NCBI GenBank assembly: GCA_022495995.1
Contig: JAFEMH010001233.1
Coordinates: forward strand, 248,001-312,000
Direction: 5' to 3'
Length of the DNA stretch: 64,000 nucleotides
Source: Adenophora triphylla var. japonica
Lineage: Eukaryota > Streptophyta > Magnoliopsida > Asterales > Campanulaceae
Positions 35,294 to 49,200 of the stretch are shown here, one piece after another. Numbering within the stretch: position 1 is the stretch's first letter; every line of letters begins with the position of its first letter. Below the pieces are notes generated by a model that ran no database searches, was not told where the DNA came from, and saw nothing but the letters and a program-made list of their open reading frames with translations. A program made the translations under genes and the position numbers.

Positions 35294-36052
35294 TATATAT
35301 GAGAGTTTAATGCTATTCATACAGTTTGCCACTTGAAATTATGGCGTGAAATTTCATGTGGCATCATTCTATTATCCTATTGGCTTGAACACTTACAAAA
35401 AAAAAAAAAAATTGAGTTTTATGTGTATTTAGCTAGCAAGATTTTCTCCTAACAAGATAAAAACCTATTTTAAAATTATTGATAAGAACCTAATGTAAAA
35501 TGTTGAAATTTTAAATTTTAAATTTTGTATATATATTTGCATTAGAGGATAAAATGCCATGAGATTAAGTTAAAATTTTTACTTCTAATGATGAATATTT
35601 ACATTCAACTGAGGATATGAGGAAATGGATTTTAGCAATGGCTTTGGCGAAAGAAATGGTAAGCTTTGTTTTTTCACTTTTTCACTATGAATTTATAATT
35701 ATTTTTTACATGTTAATCAATTTTAATTCTTTGAAATGATTTATTTGAATAAATCAAGGTTAATACTAATATTTTTCTTTCATTTTCTTTTGATATAGTG
35801 TATTTTATTTAATTTTTAATTTTTTTGGCATGTTATAATGTTGATTGAAAGATTTGAAAAATAATGGAGTATTATTTAATGGATAAATTAAATTGTAGTT
35901 TATATGAAAGCATGTACTACCATGCTCTTAGTCATTGTATTTTTATGATTTTTATTCATCAAATAACAAAAATTGCAATTATTACTCCACTATCCATCCC
36001 TACATTAAATTATATTTTTTTTTCAAATTATTTGTTCAAATAAATGTGTGTG

Positions 36053-36185
<133 letters not shown>

Positions 36186-36710
36186 TCATGGTGCAATATT
36201 GTGAGTTCATAAGGTAAATTATGCAGTAAAATATATATTTTTTACTAAAATGGAAGAAACTTAATATCTTTATTTTTAACAATAAAATTTAAAAATAAGA
36301 GAATTTTATTTGTGTCTCATAATTAATAACCATTTTTAGGAAAATAATTCCTAAAATAAATGATATTTTTGCAAAATACTTTATCCATAAATGTTTTTTA
36401 TCAAAACAATTTCACCATTCATTCAATACTTGCAAATTTTACATTTATTTTAACTAAGTGATTGAAAAAAAAAATACTGACAACAAAATGGTTGCAAGAG
36501 TTTAAGTAGTTATTACATTAATATTATTTTTCTTTTATTCTTTAAATATTACCAAGCAAAAAATAAAGGTGATTGATTTGAATGAGATTTTTAAGAAGAT
36601 TTTTTTTTGCCCCCACCTATAATAATTTCTGAATTCTTCACTGGATATAAAATATTAATTAAATAGTTGTTGTGAGTAAAATAAGTGAGTCCTATTGAAT
36701 AAAATTATTA

Positions 36711-37048
36711 CTCCCTTCGTCCCACTTCAAGAGTCCTAATTTTCCTTTTGGTCCGTCCCAAATTAAGAGTCCCATTTCATAAATGACAAATTTTGAACAG
36801 TGTTTCGAATATTTATACCCTTATAATGTAAATATATTTACAAAAAACCATTCATTATACCCTTATAATGTTAATATATTTTTAAAAACCCAATCAAAAA
36901 GAGGTTTAATCATAAATGCTTTAACTTTTACATTCTCTCTCCTCTAATCTTCTACCTGCTTGCAATTCTTTATTTATTTTTTAAAAATTTTCTTAAGAAT
37001 TGAAGCGTGAAATACTACCATAGGACCCTTGAAATGGGACGAAGGGAG
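36711..37048. mobile_element. Stowaway-like MITE (338 bp)
   Basis: Termini ctcccttcgtcccacttcaa and ttgaaatgggacgaagggag, TA on both sides. Same subfamily as 56761-57089 (shared TTTCATAAATGA and TTTTGAACAGT). Confidence 0.92.
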
Positions 37049-37105
37049 TATAACATTTCTATTTTTGAAAGTGTTTATAGTGAGACGTTATAAATATAAA
37101 TGACA

Positions 37106-38512
37106 AATGTATATTTATAGGGGGCGGAGAAAGTATCGCAACTATGAAAGTTGGACATTTCTATTTTCGAAAGTGTTTTATGCACTTGTGTTCCTAAACT
37201 GCTTAATTTACACTTTCTTAAAATCTCTTGAAATGAAAGTTGGACATTCATCTAGCGAAAAATACAATCTAAGAATTAAATGAAAAATTAGATATTCATT
37301 TTGAGAAGGAGATGTATGATTTAAGAAAGTACTAATTTTACTCATATGAGTTGATTCAATTAAGAAGATTATTTGAATATTAATTGTTATCAAAATCTAA
37401 GCAAAAATTTAGGAGTTGATTTTTTAAATTGGTTGTGAAGATAATAAATTACCTAACCCTAATATTATGCAAACGGCTAACCCCCAAACGATCATCAGGT
37501 GTTTTCCTCATTATCTTCATTAATATACGTTTTTGTACAAGTATGATTCTTAGATAATCTCATTTTATTATTTTTTGAGCAATCACATTTCATTTTTAAT
37601 ATCTGCATTTTATTCATCTTTTATTAGGGAAAGGTTAACAAGCAGCAACCACGGTAAGATGCAAGTTTTCAGTTCCAAGTTTCATGTATGGGAAGAAGGC
37701 AACTTGAGTTCTGCATGGACTTGGAAAAAGAGATAAAGAAATATTGTCACAATCCGTATTAATATGACCTAATATTAACGGAACTATGCTAGGCCAGATT
37801 ACAAAGGAAGTTTACAAAATTTGAATTACAAGTAAGGTTGACAATAAATTATTGAATATTGAATAATTGAGTAGTGGGATCTATAATACAAATTCAATCT
37901 TTTATTACCAACTGTATTTGTAACCCATGTTTTTTAAACTTTATTTGTAACGTTAATTTTACTCATAACGTTGGCGTTAATCTATCTGTCAACATAGTCA
38001 ATTTGCTCCCTTTGTCCAGAAGACATGAATGTCATTAATTCTCTTTCCACTTAATTAAGCGTTTAAGAGCTGAGCCTTAAATTTCTTTATATATGAAATG
38101 AGAATTCATACTTGCTTTTGTATTTGTATAGCACGGAAAGAGAAAACCCTTTATTATTGCTTAATTCCTTGGTCTCATAAAAAATGTCACACTTTTTTTA
38201 TACGTCTCAAAATGAATGTTATGTGTGTAAATAAAAAATATTATTAATATAATTTTACAATGATAATTTTTCAACTAAAAGGTCGATGCCCCTTAAATTT
38301 TATTAATAGAAGATAATAAATAAAAGATGATGGGAATATGCCTAACCATCACAGTATAAGTTGGGAATATAAAATTTTACCTCCATGAAAATAATAAATT
38401 ATTTTATAATAATAAATAAGTAAAACATTTTTCTAAAAGTATTTACAAATAATTATAATATTTTTTTGTTTAGTTATTTCAAAACCAGTTTATCTAACAA
38501 TAATGTTACTTC
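37106..38512. other. AT-rich intergenic DNA
   Basis: No coding frame, RNA gene or terminal repeat recognised. A short stretch near 37110-37150 (ggcggagaaagtat) looks like a MITE end remnant. Confidence 0.5.
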
Positions 38513-38690
38513 CTCCGTCTCATACAAAATAGGAGTATCACATTTCTCTTTTTAATCCATCCTAAAATAAATGTTTCATTTTCAAAGGAAATAGTGGTTG
38601 TGAAGGTTTTTCATTGTACAAGTAATATGCATAAAAGTAAAAATCACGTTGACAAGCCAATAGGATATTTATTATAAACCGGAGAAGAAG
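38513..38690. mobile_element. Degenerate Stowaway-like MITE
   Basis: Left end ttcctccgtctcatacaaaa. A right end with ccggagaagaagta is only weakly matched. Confidence 0.4.
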
Positions 38691-38902
38691 TATAGTTTAT
38701 GTAGAAAATTTGTTCATTTTTGTTTTGTTTAGAGTTGTACCAATCAGATTTTATAAGGTAAAATAAATCATCGTGACATTTATTAGTCAAACCCCATTCA
38801 CTATAACCATTATTCACTTTGCCTCAAAATAATTTTCATAAAAACCTACATTTTCTTTTAAACAAAAAAATAAAGGTCGTATGGTTTGTTAAATAAATGA
38901 GC

Positions 38903-39018
38903 AAAAATATCACGTGTTCTTTTTTTTTCTTTTTCTTTCCTTGATAACAAAGATGATGTAAAAATATCATGTGTTCTTTTTTTCCTCTTTTTTTTATTCC
39001 CTTGATAACAAAGACGAT
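38903..39018. repeat. Two-copy 57-bp tandem repeat
   Basis: AAAAATATCACGTGTTC, a T/C run, then TTGATAACAAAGATGATGT occurs twice with a period of 57. Confidence 0.7.
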
Positions 39019-39155
39019 GTAGAGTCTCACACCCTACCTGTTAAAGGTATTAATTCAAATTCATTCTTAGAAGAAAGAACCTATAGAGAGTGGATATGGA
39101 CTAAATAGCAAATGGATGAAACAACAGCTCGAATTCAATTTTTAACAAATATATA

Positions 39156-39419
39156 CTCCTTCCGTCCCTAAATAAATGTTTGTCTCATTTCTTCTTTTTC
39201 TTTGTCCCAAAAAGTTAGTCTCATTTTCAAAATTAAAGCTTCAAAATCACTAAATTTTCAAAACTTGTAACATTTAGGGACGGGGTATTACATAACGGCG
39301 GTGTATATTATCAATAATTTTCAAAGCGTTAGTAAAAATAATCAAAATTAAAGCTTTAAAATCACTAAATTAAAATGTTTGAAAAGTCAAATGGGACAAA
39401 CATTTAGGGACGGAGGGAG
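39156..39419. mobile_element. Stowaway-like MITE
   Basis: Termini ctccttccgtccctaaataa and aacatttagggacggaggga, with TA on both sides. Confidence 0.9.
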
Positions 39420-39486
39420 TATAATTCTTATTGGCATAGTCAAAAAACAATCTAATTCTAATAATTAGATTTAACAATAGGCGAAT

Positions 39487-39574
39487 GTTGACTATCGTAA
39501 ATTTTAACTGTACGGGTCCCAAATTACAATGTTGACTATCGTAAATTTTAACTGTATGGGTCCCAAATTACAAG
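39487..39574. repeat. Two-copy 44-bp tandem repeat
   Basis: GTTGACTATCGTAAATTTTA followed by actgta(c/t)gggtcccaaattac, twice in tandem with one substitution. Confidence 0.85.
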
Positions 39575-39632
39575 ATACCACAAGTGCTCTAATCCCGTCA
39601 AAAAATAAGTGTTTCAATTAGTCAAACTTTAA

Positions 39633-40009
39633 CTTCCTCCGTCCCGGACTATAAGTCCTCCAAAAAATTACACACTAATAAAGAAAACATTAAAGAATAA
39701 GCAAACAAAAGTGAATCCGGACCGGACTATAAGTCCTCCAAAAATTTACACACTAATATAGAAAATATTAAAGAATGAGCAAACAAAAGTGAATTGAAAA
39801 CATAATTGTGCAAAACATTATTAATAATTCAAATGGATAAAAAGAAGAATTGTAAGATTGATTCTTTTGATATTTTACAAAACTAAAATGATAAAAATAT
39901 ACAAAACACTATTCATTACTTGTCATTTTAAAATTAAAGCAAAATAGGACTCATAGTTTGAAGCGTTTCAAAAAGTAAAGGAGATTTGTTAATTTGGATG
40001 GATGAAGTA
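39633..40009. mobile_element. MITE with internal 78-bp tandem duplication
   Basis: Left end cttcctccgtcccggactat. The unit beginning CCGGACTATAAGTCCTCC is repeated at 39644 and 39722. The right end (ggatggatgaagta) is degenerate. It directly abuts the next MITE. Confidence 0.6.
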
Positions 40010-40011
40010 TA

Positions 40012-40327
40012 CTCCTTCCGTCCCATTAATTAATAACTTCACTTTTTGCCATAACCCCGTCCCATTAATAACTTCACTTTTTGCCATAACGAGTGTCCCA
40101 TTTAAAGCTTTACCTTTTCTAAAATGACAAAGAATCTTTACTATTCCACCCACTCATTCTCTCTCATATTTTACTATTACACTCGCAACATTTTTCAAAT
40201 TTACTATTTCCTCCACTCATTCTCTCTTCTATTTTACTATTACACTCACAACATTTTCTCCACTCACCAATTTCCTTAATTTGAGAGCCGGGCCAAAATG
40301 GTGAACTTATTATTGGGACGGAGGGAG
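40012..40327. mobile_element. Stowaway-like MITE with duplicated left end
   Basis: Termini ctccttccgtcccattaatt and attattgggacggagggag, TA flanks. The segment cgtcccattaat...aacttcactttttgccata is repeated near 40030-40090. Confidence 0.88.
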
Positions 40328-40499
40328 TATTTTAATTACTTATATCGCGCTTATTTTATTGAAAAAACGCTTATATCATTGTAAAAAACGCATCAAAAAC
40401 ACAACGGCTATTTTATGTACAGAGAAAATCATAACAGTTACGGATCCAAATTCAGTAATTTCAACTTGAAAACTACATAAACTAAATTAAAAACCCGCT

Positions 40500-40986
40500 C
40501 TAGAAACTGGGCAGCCAGCCATCAACAAGAATGCCTTTGGCAGTTGGGCAAGAAGCAAATGGACACCCATCCAAATTATTTCCCCTCCAGTCAGGGTCTG
40601 TAGATTGCAGCACTATAAACAACAACACACTCATCAAGATCACCCTAAAGAACATAATTATACTTATAGCGCTCCCACAACTTAAGCCAATACCTAAAAA
40701 CAACAAAGCCAGATATGAATGCCACAAGGAAGAACCTGTTGACGTTAGAGTAGACACCAAGGACTCCGAAAATCCTCTGGGGACCCACAAGACCCCATAT
40801 TATTGAGGCCGCCCAAAAAACACGGTGCATTGAACACTTCCATCGGATATACTTTGGAAGCATTGAGGTATCACAGAGGTTTGGGATAGCCCCCCATTAG
40901 CCACCAAGTAATTAATTGATATACTATCACTGATATAAAAGTCCCCAATACCTGAAAGAATGTTGCGGGCATTTAACGGAGTTTCA

Positions 40987-41021
<35 letters not shown>

Positions 41022-41553
41022 GGAAAGAGAACTAGGTTATTATCATGGCACAAATTGAGCCAATAGCTGAGAGGTGTCATCACAAACATCACCGGAACGA
41101 GCCAAACTCAAACATTTGCAGTGGCAAACCATGGGCTAGCAAGAGGACTACCTAGGTAAGATGATATAGTTGACCAGTCAATCCCAATTGCACCAAGTCC
41201 AAGTCCCTGTAACCCCGAGCCAAGTTGTTGGGCTAGGACTGACTTTTGGTCTTTTCTCCTCATGCAAGGCCCTCCTGCAAGGCCCTGGTGAAAAAGTAAA
41301 ATAATTCAAAATAACGTTTAGAGTTATTTTACTAAATGAATTTATCCATAAAGATATGTTCCAAACATTGGCTTGAGAAACACTTGAAATAGTAGCTATG
41401 AGTACCTGAAGAAGACACCTGAACAAGGTTCGAACATCTAGACCTGCTTTGGCATTGACTTGAGCATATTTCTGCGAAAAAGCTTTTGTTTAGGACTTCT
41501 CCTGGCCCAACCAAGAATTTTCTGAACATTCCGTACCAGCCAAACCCCAGCAC
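40500..41553 (-). pseudogene. Oligopeptide transporter (OPT family) pseudogene, C-terminal part
   Basis: Minus-strand pieces in order match plant OPT proton-coupled peptide transporters. They are LGFGWYGMFRKFLVGPGEV and SNLVQVSSSG (41553-41405), an intron-like gap ending at ttcaccag near 41281, [11 protein letters not shown] (near 41250), [20 protein letters not shown] and [20 protein letters not shown] followed by an in-frame stop. Next come DRVF-like HRVFWAASIIWGLVGPQRIF and GVYSNVNRFF (40863-40700), SGFVVFRYWLKLWERY, and finally DPDWRGNNLDGCPFASCPTA-KGILVDGWLPSF (stop at 40500). Several frameshifts, a stop and a missing segment between NRFF and SGFV show it is dead. Retained intron-like sequence shows it is not a retrocopy. 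Confidence 0.88.
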
Positions 41554-43132
41554 CTAAGATTTGTGACACAAGAAGTTGTACAACTAAATGATTCAGAAAT
41601 AACTATATAAATAGAACAATTACTTGAAATGAAACAAAAGTTCATGAGTGTGTGTGTATGTGGAGAGACAGGGGGGGGGGGGAGGAGAGGAGAGGCAAAA
41701 CCAGGGTGGTAATCATGAGAAGAAAAGCAGGGAGAAAGACTGGTTCACAACACAAGAAGTGATCTCAAGGAACCACATTTTAAATGTGAGCACCGGCATG
41801 GTTGGGTCATTGGTTCTTGGCATTGTCATTTCAACTTTTGCTTGATCAGACACTCATCATCAGGGGCAGTGGTGGTGGCTGGAATCCTGGATTAACCTCT
41901 GTCTCAAACTTCTCGGCCATGATTGAAGACACAAGTAAAAGCACTTCAGAAATAGAATTTAAGTTTACAGTAACAAAGAACTATGGTATGGATATTTATA
42001 TTTGATTTGCATTAGACATGAGATTCTGAGATTAAGTGGATGAAGCTGGTGGTCCCATTAAGCTACCTGGATTTTTATTTGGTGGTAAAAAATAATTAAA
42101 TAACTTAGGTGGTAAAAAAAACACAAGGATACTATTTGTACATGTATCAAGTCACGTGTTATCCCAAAAGTTGTGGATGAGTGATACCCTCCAACTGGAA
42201 ACTATATCAATAAACAAATGAAGAAACCCTAATTAAGGGTAATTCTAACATTATTAGACTAAAAAAAAAGAGAGATGTTTGTACTACTAGCTCTTGATTG
42301 CTTCTAAAACAAATATTTAATCAGTTGATATCAAGAAGAATGGTACCACAATTTATAAGTTTATCAAACAATTCGACACACGAGGACAAAAAAAAATCAA
42401 AATTGAAGTGAGAGCTAAACTCAAACAACTTAGTTTGATAATTAATAAACTTCATGTTTGTATTCACTGTTAAACGCTATGGTTTTGTTTAGTCTCTTGG
42501 TAAATTATACACCGTATACAGCTTTTTAAATTAGGGATAGAGTTTAAATTGTCTCTTCAATTAACAAGTAGAAAAGGGGAGAGAGATCCAATCAAGGATA
42601 AAAGTCATTTGGTGCCACCAGTGAACTTTTAAACGTCCTTATCTACTCATCAGTTTTTTAAGTATTAAGTGGCATAAATACATCCTCACGAAAAATAAAA
42701 CATCTAATTGGAATAAGTATTGTACAATTACAATTATTATGAGACTTATGTGATTTGAGCACTTGAAAACGTGCTGATTTGTTGCAATACATCTTCTACA
42801 TAAATGCATACTGATCATTGAACCACGTCAAGAAAAATCAATACTGCACCAGAAAAGGAAGAGGAGAGGATGGCCCAAAGGGAGTAGACATAAATATATT
42901 GCGTGGTTACAGTTGATATCTTAAAGTCAAGCAGTTATTTAGTTAAAAAGCTACAATAGGCTCCCGGATAAATCATGACAATTAAATATTTTCATGTCAT
43001 TCAAGGAAATTAGTCGTTAACAGATAAAGGAACTTGAACATTGACTGGAGGTCCTCTGACTCAGTTTATAGCTTTTCCAAGAACTTTTGAAGACAGTCCA
43101 CAAACTAGTCATGCTCCTCTCTATATCTTACA
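41554..43132. other. Intergenic DNA, possible decayed upstream OPT sequence
   Basis: Contains TG/G homopolymer tracts (also near 41000 and 41665-41685). No further OPT text or other coding frame could be supported. Confidence 0.45.
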
Positions 43133-43390
43133 CTCCCTCCATCCCACCCGAGCTTGCAAAAACTACTTCATTAGGTGTCCCACTTGAACTTGCAAAATCC
43201 ATTTTAGGTCAGTTTTTATTACTTAATAAATAGTGGGGCCCACGTGTCATACTCACAACATTTATCCACTAACTATCCACTTTCTCTCTCATATACAACT
43301 ATCTACACTCGCAACACATCAACCTTTTCACCTTTTTTTTAAATTTCCGGGGCCTATCGGTTATTTTGCAAACTCGTGGGACGGAGAGAG
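43133..43390. mobile_element. Stowaway-like MITE
   Basis: Termini ctccctccatcccacccgag and actcgtgggacggagagag, inverted, with TA at the right side. Confidence 0.85.
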
Positions 43391-43790
43391 TATGCAAAAG
43401 CATCACTTTTCACTTCCCTTTGAACTCTTCTTTTTAAGAAAAAAAATCATTAGAAATGACTGTATATACATTCAAATGAACAAAGACTCCGTCTATCTAA
43501 ACTTCTTTTCCTTTAAACTTCAAACAGTTACCAATTTATCAATAAAGTTGAAATTTATACGTACACATTTATTTCCCATAATTCTAGACAACAAGGTTTC
43601 AATTATTGCAACCTCTCTCTTTCTCCCCCCCCCCCTCCCTCTTTCTAATAACATCTATCTACATTCTCACATTGAGCAACTGCAGGTTATAAGATCAACA
43701 TACAGAACTAGATCGCCACTTAACCCACCAGATAATTGCCAATTATTGATTTTACACAGACTATCAAATTGTGTAATGTTTTCCTTTAAT

Positions 43791-43946
43791 ACTCCATTTG
43801 TCGAATAAATTGAACCCATCTCTCTTATCTCACAATTATAAAGCATATAGCAGACATTTGAATTCGAGAATCTTTAGAAGAAAGGTAACACTTAATTTTG
43901 GACATCCCAAAGTTGTAATGCGGACACTTACTATGGCACGGAGGGA
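43791..43946. mobile_element. Fragmentary Stowaway-like MITE
   Basis: The right end ggcacggagggagta is clear. The left end (tactccatttgtc) is a weak match. Confidence 0.4.
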
Positions 43947-44761
43947 GTAACAAGCACAAAGCTGAAGTGGCACAAGAAACACAAAAGCGTAACCAAATAT
44001 TAGTGTCATTTAAACATGTTGCTCCACCTAGCACTTCCTCAAAATTAATGAATACATCAAAAAGCAAGTGAACGAAAAATTGCACAACCAACTAATGGAA
44101 GCTATGCTCTACCCTGGGATAGCCTTCAACTTTCTTTCGCTAATATAGCAAGACAAGGATAAGTGAGTGGGAATATTAATTAAAGAGAACGGATTATTGA
44201 TTCTAGAATAACTAACTTGGTTGATCACAGGAAATAAAGCTTCATTTTTGTAAGCATCATAATTACTTTTGAATTCCTACTAGATGAGATGTAGTTGTAA
44301 GAGCAACAACAATAAAACAGCCAAGGAACAATTTATCCAAGAATTTATATTTTGATTAGATCAGAGACGTTCTCCTCAGTATGGATGTTCACCAAGTCAA
44401 TGCTAGGGACACTGGCATTTCCACCGCAACACCCCACCAAGCAATCCGCCATATGAACAGTTTAGCATTCATGGGATTAACTGATCAATAGTTCAAACAG
44501 GAAGAAGAGGTTCTAACGTCAAGCGTTACACTACTGAGGTCCAAAACAGCCATGATTGAGCACAGTAAGTACTCGTAGTCACATACTAATATAATCCCAA
44601 ATTCCAACCTAACAGTCATAAAGCAGGCTTAGTAGGAGAGGATAGTACCAAAGATAGAAAAAGGGTGTTAAGCATAACAACCATTTACTCATACTAATTC
44701 CATACCAAAATGACAATCCACTTCCCTTCTGAGAAAGTCACTTTAGGACAGTTTTTATTTA

Positions 44762-45029
44762 CTCCCTCCGTCCCAGACACATGGTCCTACTTTGCTTTAT
44801 TCCCAGAATGACAAATAATGACTGTGTTTTGGACATTTATATCCTCTTCCTTCTGTAGAATCAAAAAACAAAACATTACTTTCTACCCTCCTTTTTACTC
44901 ACTTGAATCATCAATAGTGATTTGGACAATTATGTCCTCAACCCACTTGCAATTGTTCACTCGTTTCTTAATGTTTTCTTACTAAGCGTGCAAACTCTTA
45001 ATAGGACTCTTAGTCTGGGATGGAGGGAG
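44762..45029. mobile_element. Stowaway-like MITE
   Basis: Termini ctccctccgtcccagacaca and tagtctgggatggagggag, TA flanks. The stretch 43947-44760 holds nothing else recognisable. Confidence 0.9.
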
Positions 45030-46296
45030 TAGTACTTTTACAGTCAAGATGTTTTAAGAAAGCTATCATAACAATAACTCTTAGAATTTGCAAGAACAAG
45101 CACACTTTTATAAATCTTTGGTCGAAATATAATTAGGCTAACTGACCATCAAAAGACAAAGTGAGATTATACTTTTGGGCTAGTGGGGGTAGGTCAATGT
45201 GCAGTCTCCATGGTGCATAACATAAAAATATCAAAAGTTTGATAAATGTTTCGACTTTTGACAAATATGAAATATTTTGAATTCAAATTCAGAAAAAAAT
45301 ACCACATTTATTATCAAACGGAGAGAGGAATTATATCTCCAACTACAAGAAACATTGAGGAACGAGGAAGGTCAATGAGTTCAAATTTTCAAAGGTTTCC
45401 TATTCAAAACTAAGGGACAAGCTGCAATACACTCACACACATATACACACGCATATATATATATATATTGACTAGGTTTTGGGATTCAGCAAAACAGTTT
45501 TTTGCCAGAAAAGGGTCATTGTACAACAAACTGTAAGAGAGAGCCAGAGAGATGAAAGATGAATAGATGATAAGTTACCTAGCGCCATGAGGGAGTTTTT
45601 TTGTGAAATTTAATTTACTAAACTATGTTTTATGTACATATATAAATACATATGTAATACACATATATATGTATGTCTTATCAAAAAAATACAGACATCT
45701 ATGTATATGTATATGCATATGCATATGAATATGAATATGTGTATTCGTGCATTATGGTGGTGGATTGGTGAAAAGCAGGTGAAGAGAGCGTGAGATCCAC
45801 ATGCGTGTGGAATCTGACAAGCAGTTAATTTACCAGCATAAATCCATGGTAATCCTACTTGCCACTAATCCGGTAGGCAAATTCATACATAACATCCTGA
45901 TTCAAACACCACACAAATAAAAACATCGAGTTCTAAATTCATTTAAGTTATAATTAACATATGATCGTCTAGAAAATGTCTGATAAAAAACTGAAGCTAA
46001 AGTAAACGGTCAACAAGCTTCAAACTTGTACAGCGTCACTCGATTATCGCATCCCACCCGATTCAAGCTGGTCCTAACATACGTGCAAATTCAAAAAGGG
46101 GTAGTGACGTTTTTCACTGCAATGCTGTCGTAACTCCCCTCATCGTACATCTCGCCAACTCAACTGGGTCCTACACAGAAGCGCCGTTTCACAATTTAGT
46201 TCGATTTGTAATGATTTTGAGCGAAACCTAAAGGTCATCAACAGTAAAGGGCCGAGCGCATGGGTAATAGCATATGTCACCTGTAAAACTGCATAT
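45030..46296. other. Intergenic, 3' flank of the RNA-binding protein gene
   Basis: Contains short CA/AT microsatellites (45430-45470, 45640-45740). Nothing else recognised. Confidence 0.5.
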
Positions 46297-49200
46297 TCAA
46301 CGTCTTCCGCGGTGCCCGCCACCTGTCCTTGCACCAGGATAGCGAGCAAATTGCAGCCGTAAACTGACCGAGTCTCTGTCATGCTCATCAAACTTATAAC
46401 CTGCAAAATTGAGTTTGACTATTTTACGTTGCGCAACTAACGACTTTAATGGCGAAACAGAGGCATCAGCAATGGCTGATACTAGGCGTTCTGGTATAGA
46501 TTTATTAAGGGTTTAACCTATGAAAATCCACGTTATATATATATATACACATTCGTGTACATTCCATGCAGGTTTAATTATCTGTATGTATTATGCCGTC
46601 CAACATTCCCGGTTATCTTTTCTTACGCTTTCAATCATTCTAAACAGGGCTTTATCTACTGGATACCAAAAACCACCTCCTGGTTGTCAGGCTCGAAAAG
46701 CCAACTATAATATTCATTATTGTCAAACAATAGAATATTTAAAGAGGCCATAGAATTAGTAAAACCCGAGGTACAGACTATAACGGCCAATGTGTCCACA
46801 AAATAGAACATCCTTCATTATCAGTCAAAGACTTCACCAAGTCCAAGAATTTAACAGCACGTTGCCATACTATACAACTCTTTTCATGTTTTTATCTTTT
46901 GGTTGGCGTGATGGGAAAATGGTATTGCACGTGCTTTCGGAGCTCGTGGATGGTAGACGGAGTGGTCAATCAACGCGCATATGTAGGTTCTCTTATTATG
47001 CAGCATGTGGTTCCACAATTCACAAGAATAGTTTTCCAAACTAGAAACCAAATTCCTTCCATAACTGCCGTAGGATCTTCCTGATTACTCAAAAGACAAA
47101 ATCATCCTCGTACTAGATGGATAGATGATACAATCGTTCAGGTCTTTTAAACATCATATGGCTAGTTCAGGTCTTTTAAACATCATGTGGCTGTATCATT
47201 GTAACTATTGATACAGCTTCCCTATGAGAAAAAGTTGACTGATGGGGATGTTGAAACCTACCCACAAATCGAGACCAGCCTCCCACCTAAATGATTATTC
47301 CAAGGAAGGAGGGAGAAAGCGTGATGTCAGACTAACGGCAATGTCGTGGAAATAGTTTTAAGGAGCGACACCATATCATATCTTCTTTTTCCAAGGAAAT
47401 GGAATAACTTTCCGGATAACGAGCAACTGAATAAAAAAATCCTCCAAACGTCTTTAACAGGAGGAGTGCGTGGCATGTGAACAGCTGGTAACATAACTAG
47501 CACCTGCGTTCCTCTCTACAGATGCTCTTTGGTTCGTCAGATACGCACATCTATAGTATAAATTAAGGGTGTCCACCTCACCCAAAAGGAACAGTTCTAT
47601 GAACAGTTTTGCTTGGTGAAATTCCCATTTCGTCCTTACTATTTTATCCCTTTCCCATTTTGCCTTTACAAAAAAAAATAAAAAAATAAAAAAATATAAA
47701 AAAAATTAAAAAAAAAAAAAAAAACCGTGGCCTTGGACACGGGCATATCTAGTCCAACGATAAGTATAAGCACTCATTGATTACATGTGCAATGACAAAG
47801 CAATGTAGGGAACAAAAGCCAGCTTCGAGTTGAGGCACAAAAGGCAGGCAATCATTCATAATCAATGACCATGGCATAATTCCACACAAGTACCAGCAAT
47901 TCCCTTTTCTACATTTCTCTAACAGCAGAATAAGAAATATCGGAAACTTTAAATCATAAAAGTTATGCTGCTGCTTGTTTTGTTTTTTCCTTCCAATCTT
48001 TTTTTTTTGTTGTTGTTGTTTTCATTATTATTCTCGTTAGATAAAGCTTCAAAATAGAGATATGAACTGCGCTTGTAAACCATATAAGCAACATGTACTT
48101 GGAAAAACTGAGGTATGTGGATGGCGAACAAACCTTGTAATGCATCTTTAGCAGTGGCTGCCTCAGCTGGGCTCTCAAAATCAACAAAACAAAGTACCAA
48201 CGGATCACCACTAGACTGCAAAATAGATAGTATTTAGTTAAAATCAAGTATTGATACGTAAGCACATAAAGGACAGATACACCACCCTAAACATACATGT
48301 CTGGAATCCTTGGTAACAAGTCGCACTTCTTTGTAGCCTACAAAGGGGCGAAATATATCTACAAATTCGGGTGAAGGAATGGGACTAGAAAGACATGAAT
48401 AAAACACTGCACGAGAAAATGGATTAGAACAAAAGGATACGAGCTACTTCTCTGCGTGAACAATTTCCAGGCAAGCCCTCCACAAAGAGTGTATTGGTAG
48501 CATCAGGAGGCAGAGATTTTTCAGGTCTCCCCCCACCCAGTCCTGCCCGCCCTTTAGCAGCTAATACTGAGTCCATACCCCCAATACTCATCATTCGAGG
48601 ATCTTCAAGAGGACGACCACCAAGTCCAGAACTCATGGTTCGAGTGGACTCACCACCACCATATGGTGGAAATTGCTGTGGCAAATGACCAGTGAATCAG
48701 AACTTGAATAGAGCTATATAAAGACTGTGATCACAGAGTTAATATCAGATTTCAAAGACATAAACATTAAGCTAAAACTACCCCGCCACGCAGATATCGG
48801 TCATAAGATGCTCCAAGGGCATCAGAATCTCTAGACACACGGGATGGTCCTCTCTCATCATCACGAGCAAAATAGTTGGGTAGGTCATGGCCACCAGGAA
48901 TATCTACAATCCCAGGTATAGAGTCACAATCAATCAGTGTAAGGCATATAAAGCCATGACAGCAATTATTGAGAACTAACGATTGCAATACATTAAAAAG
49001 GAAGTGAATCAATAAACAATAGATAAGTGCAATCAGAAAGCGTGAAGCAAACGGAATTCAGATACCGAACTACACTAAATTATTTTTTTCCTGGTAAATC
49101 TTACGTGACAGTTCAATGAGAGATTCATGCTTTCATATTCAACCACATTTTGTAGAAAATTTCATTTCCTTTTCAATAAGTCAACTTATAAAATAGACGA

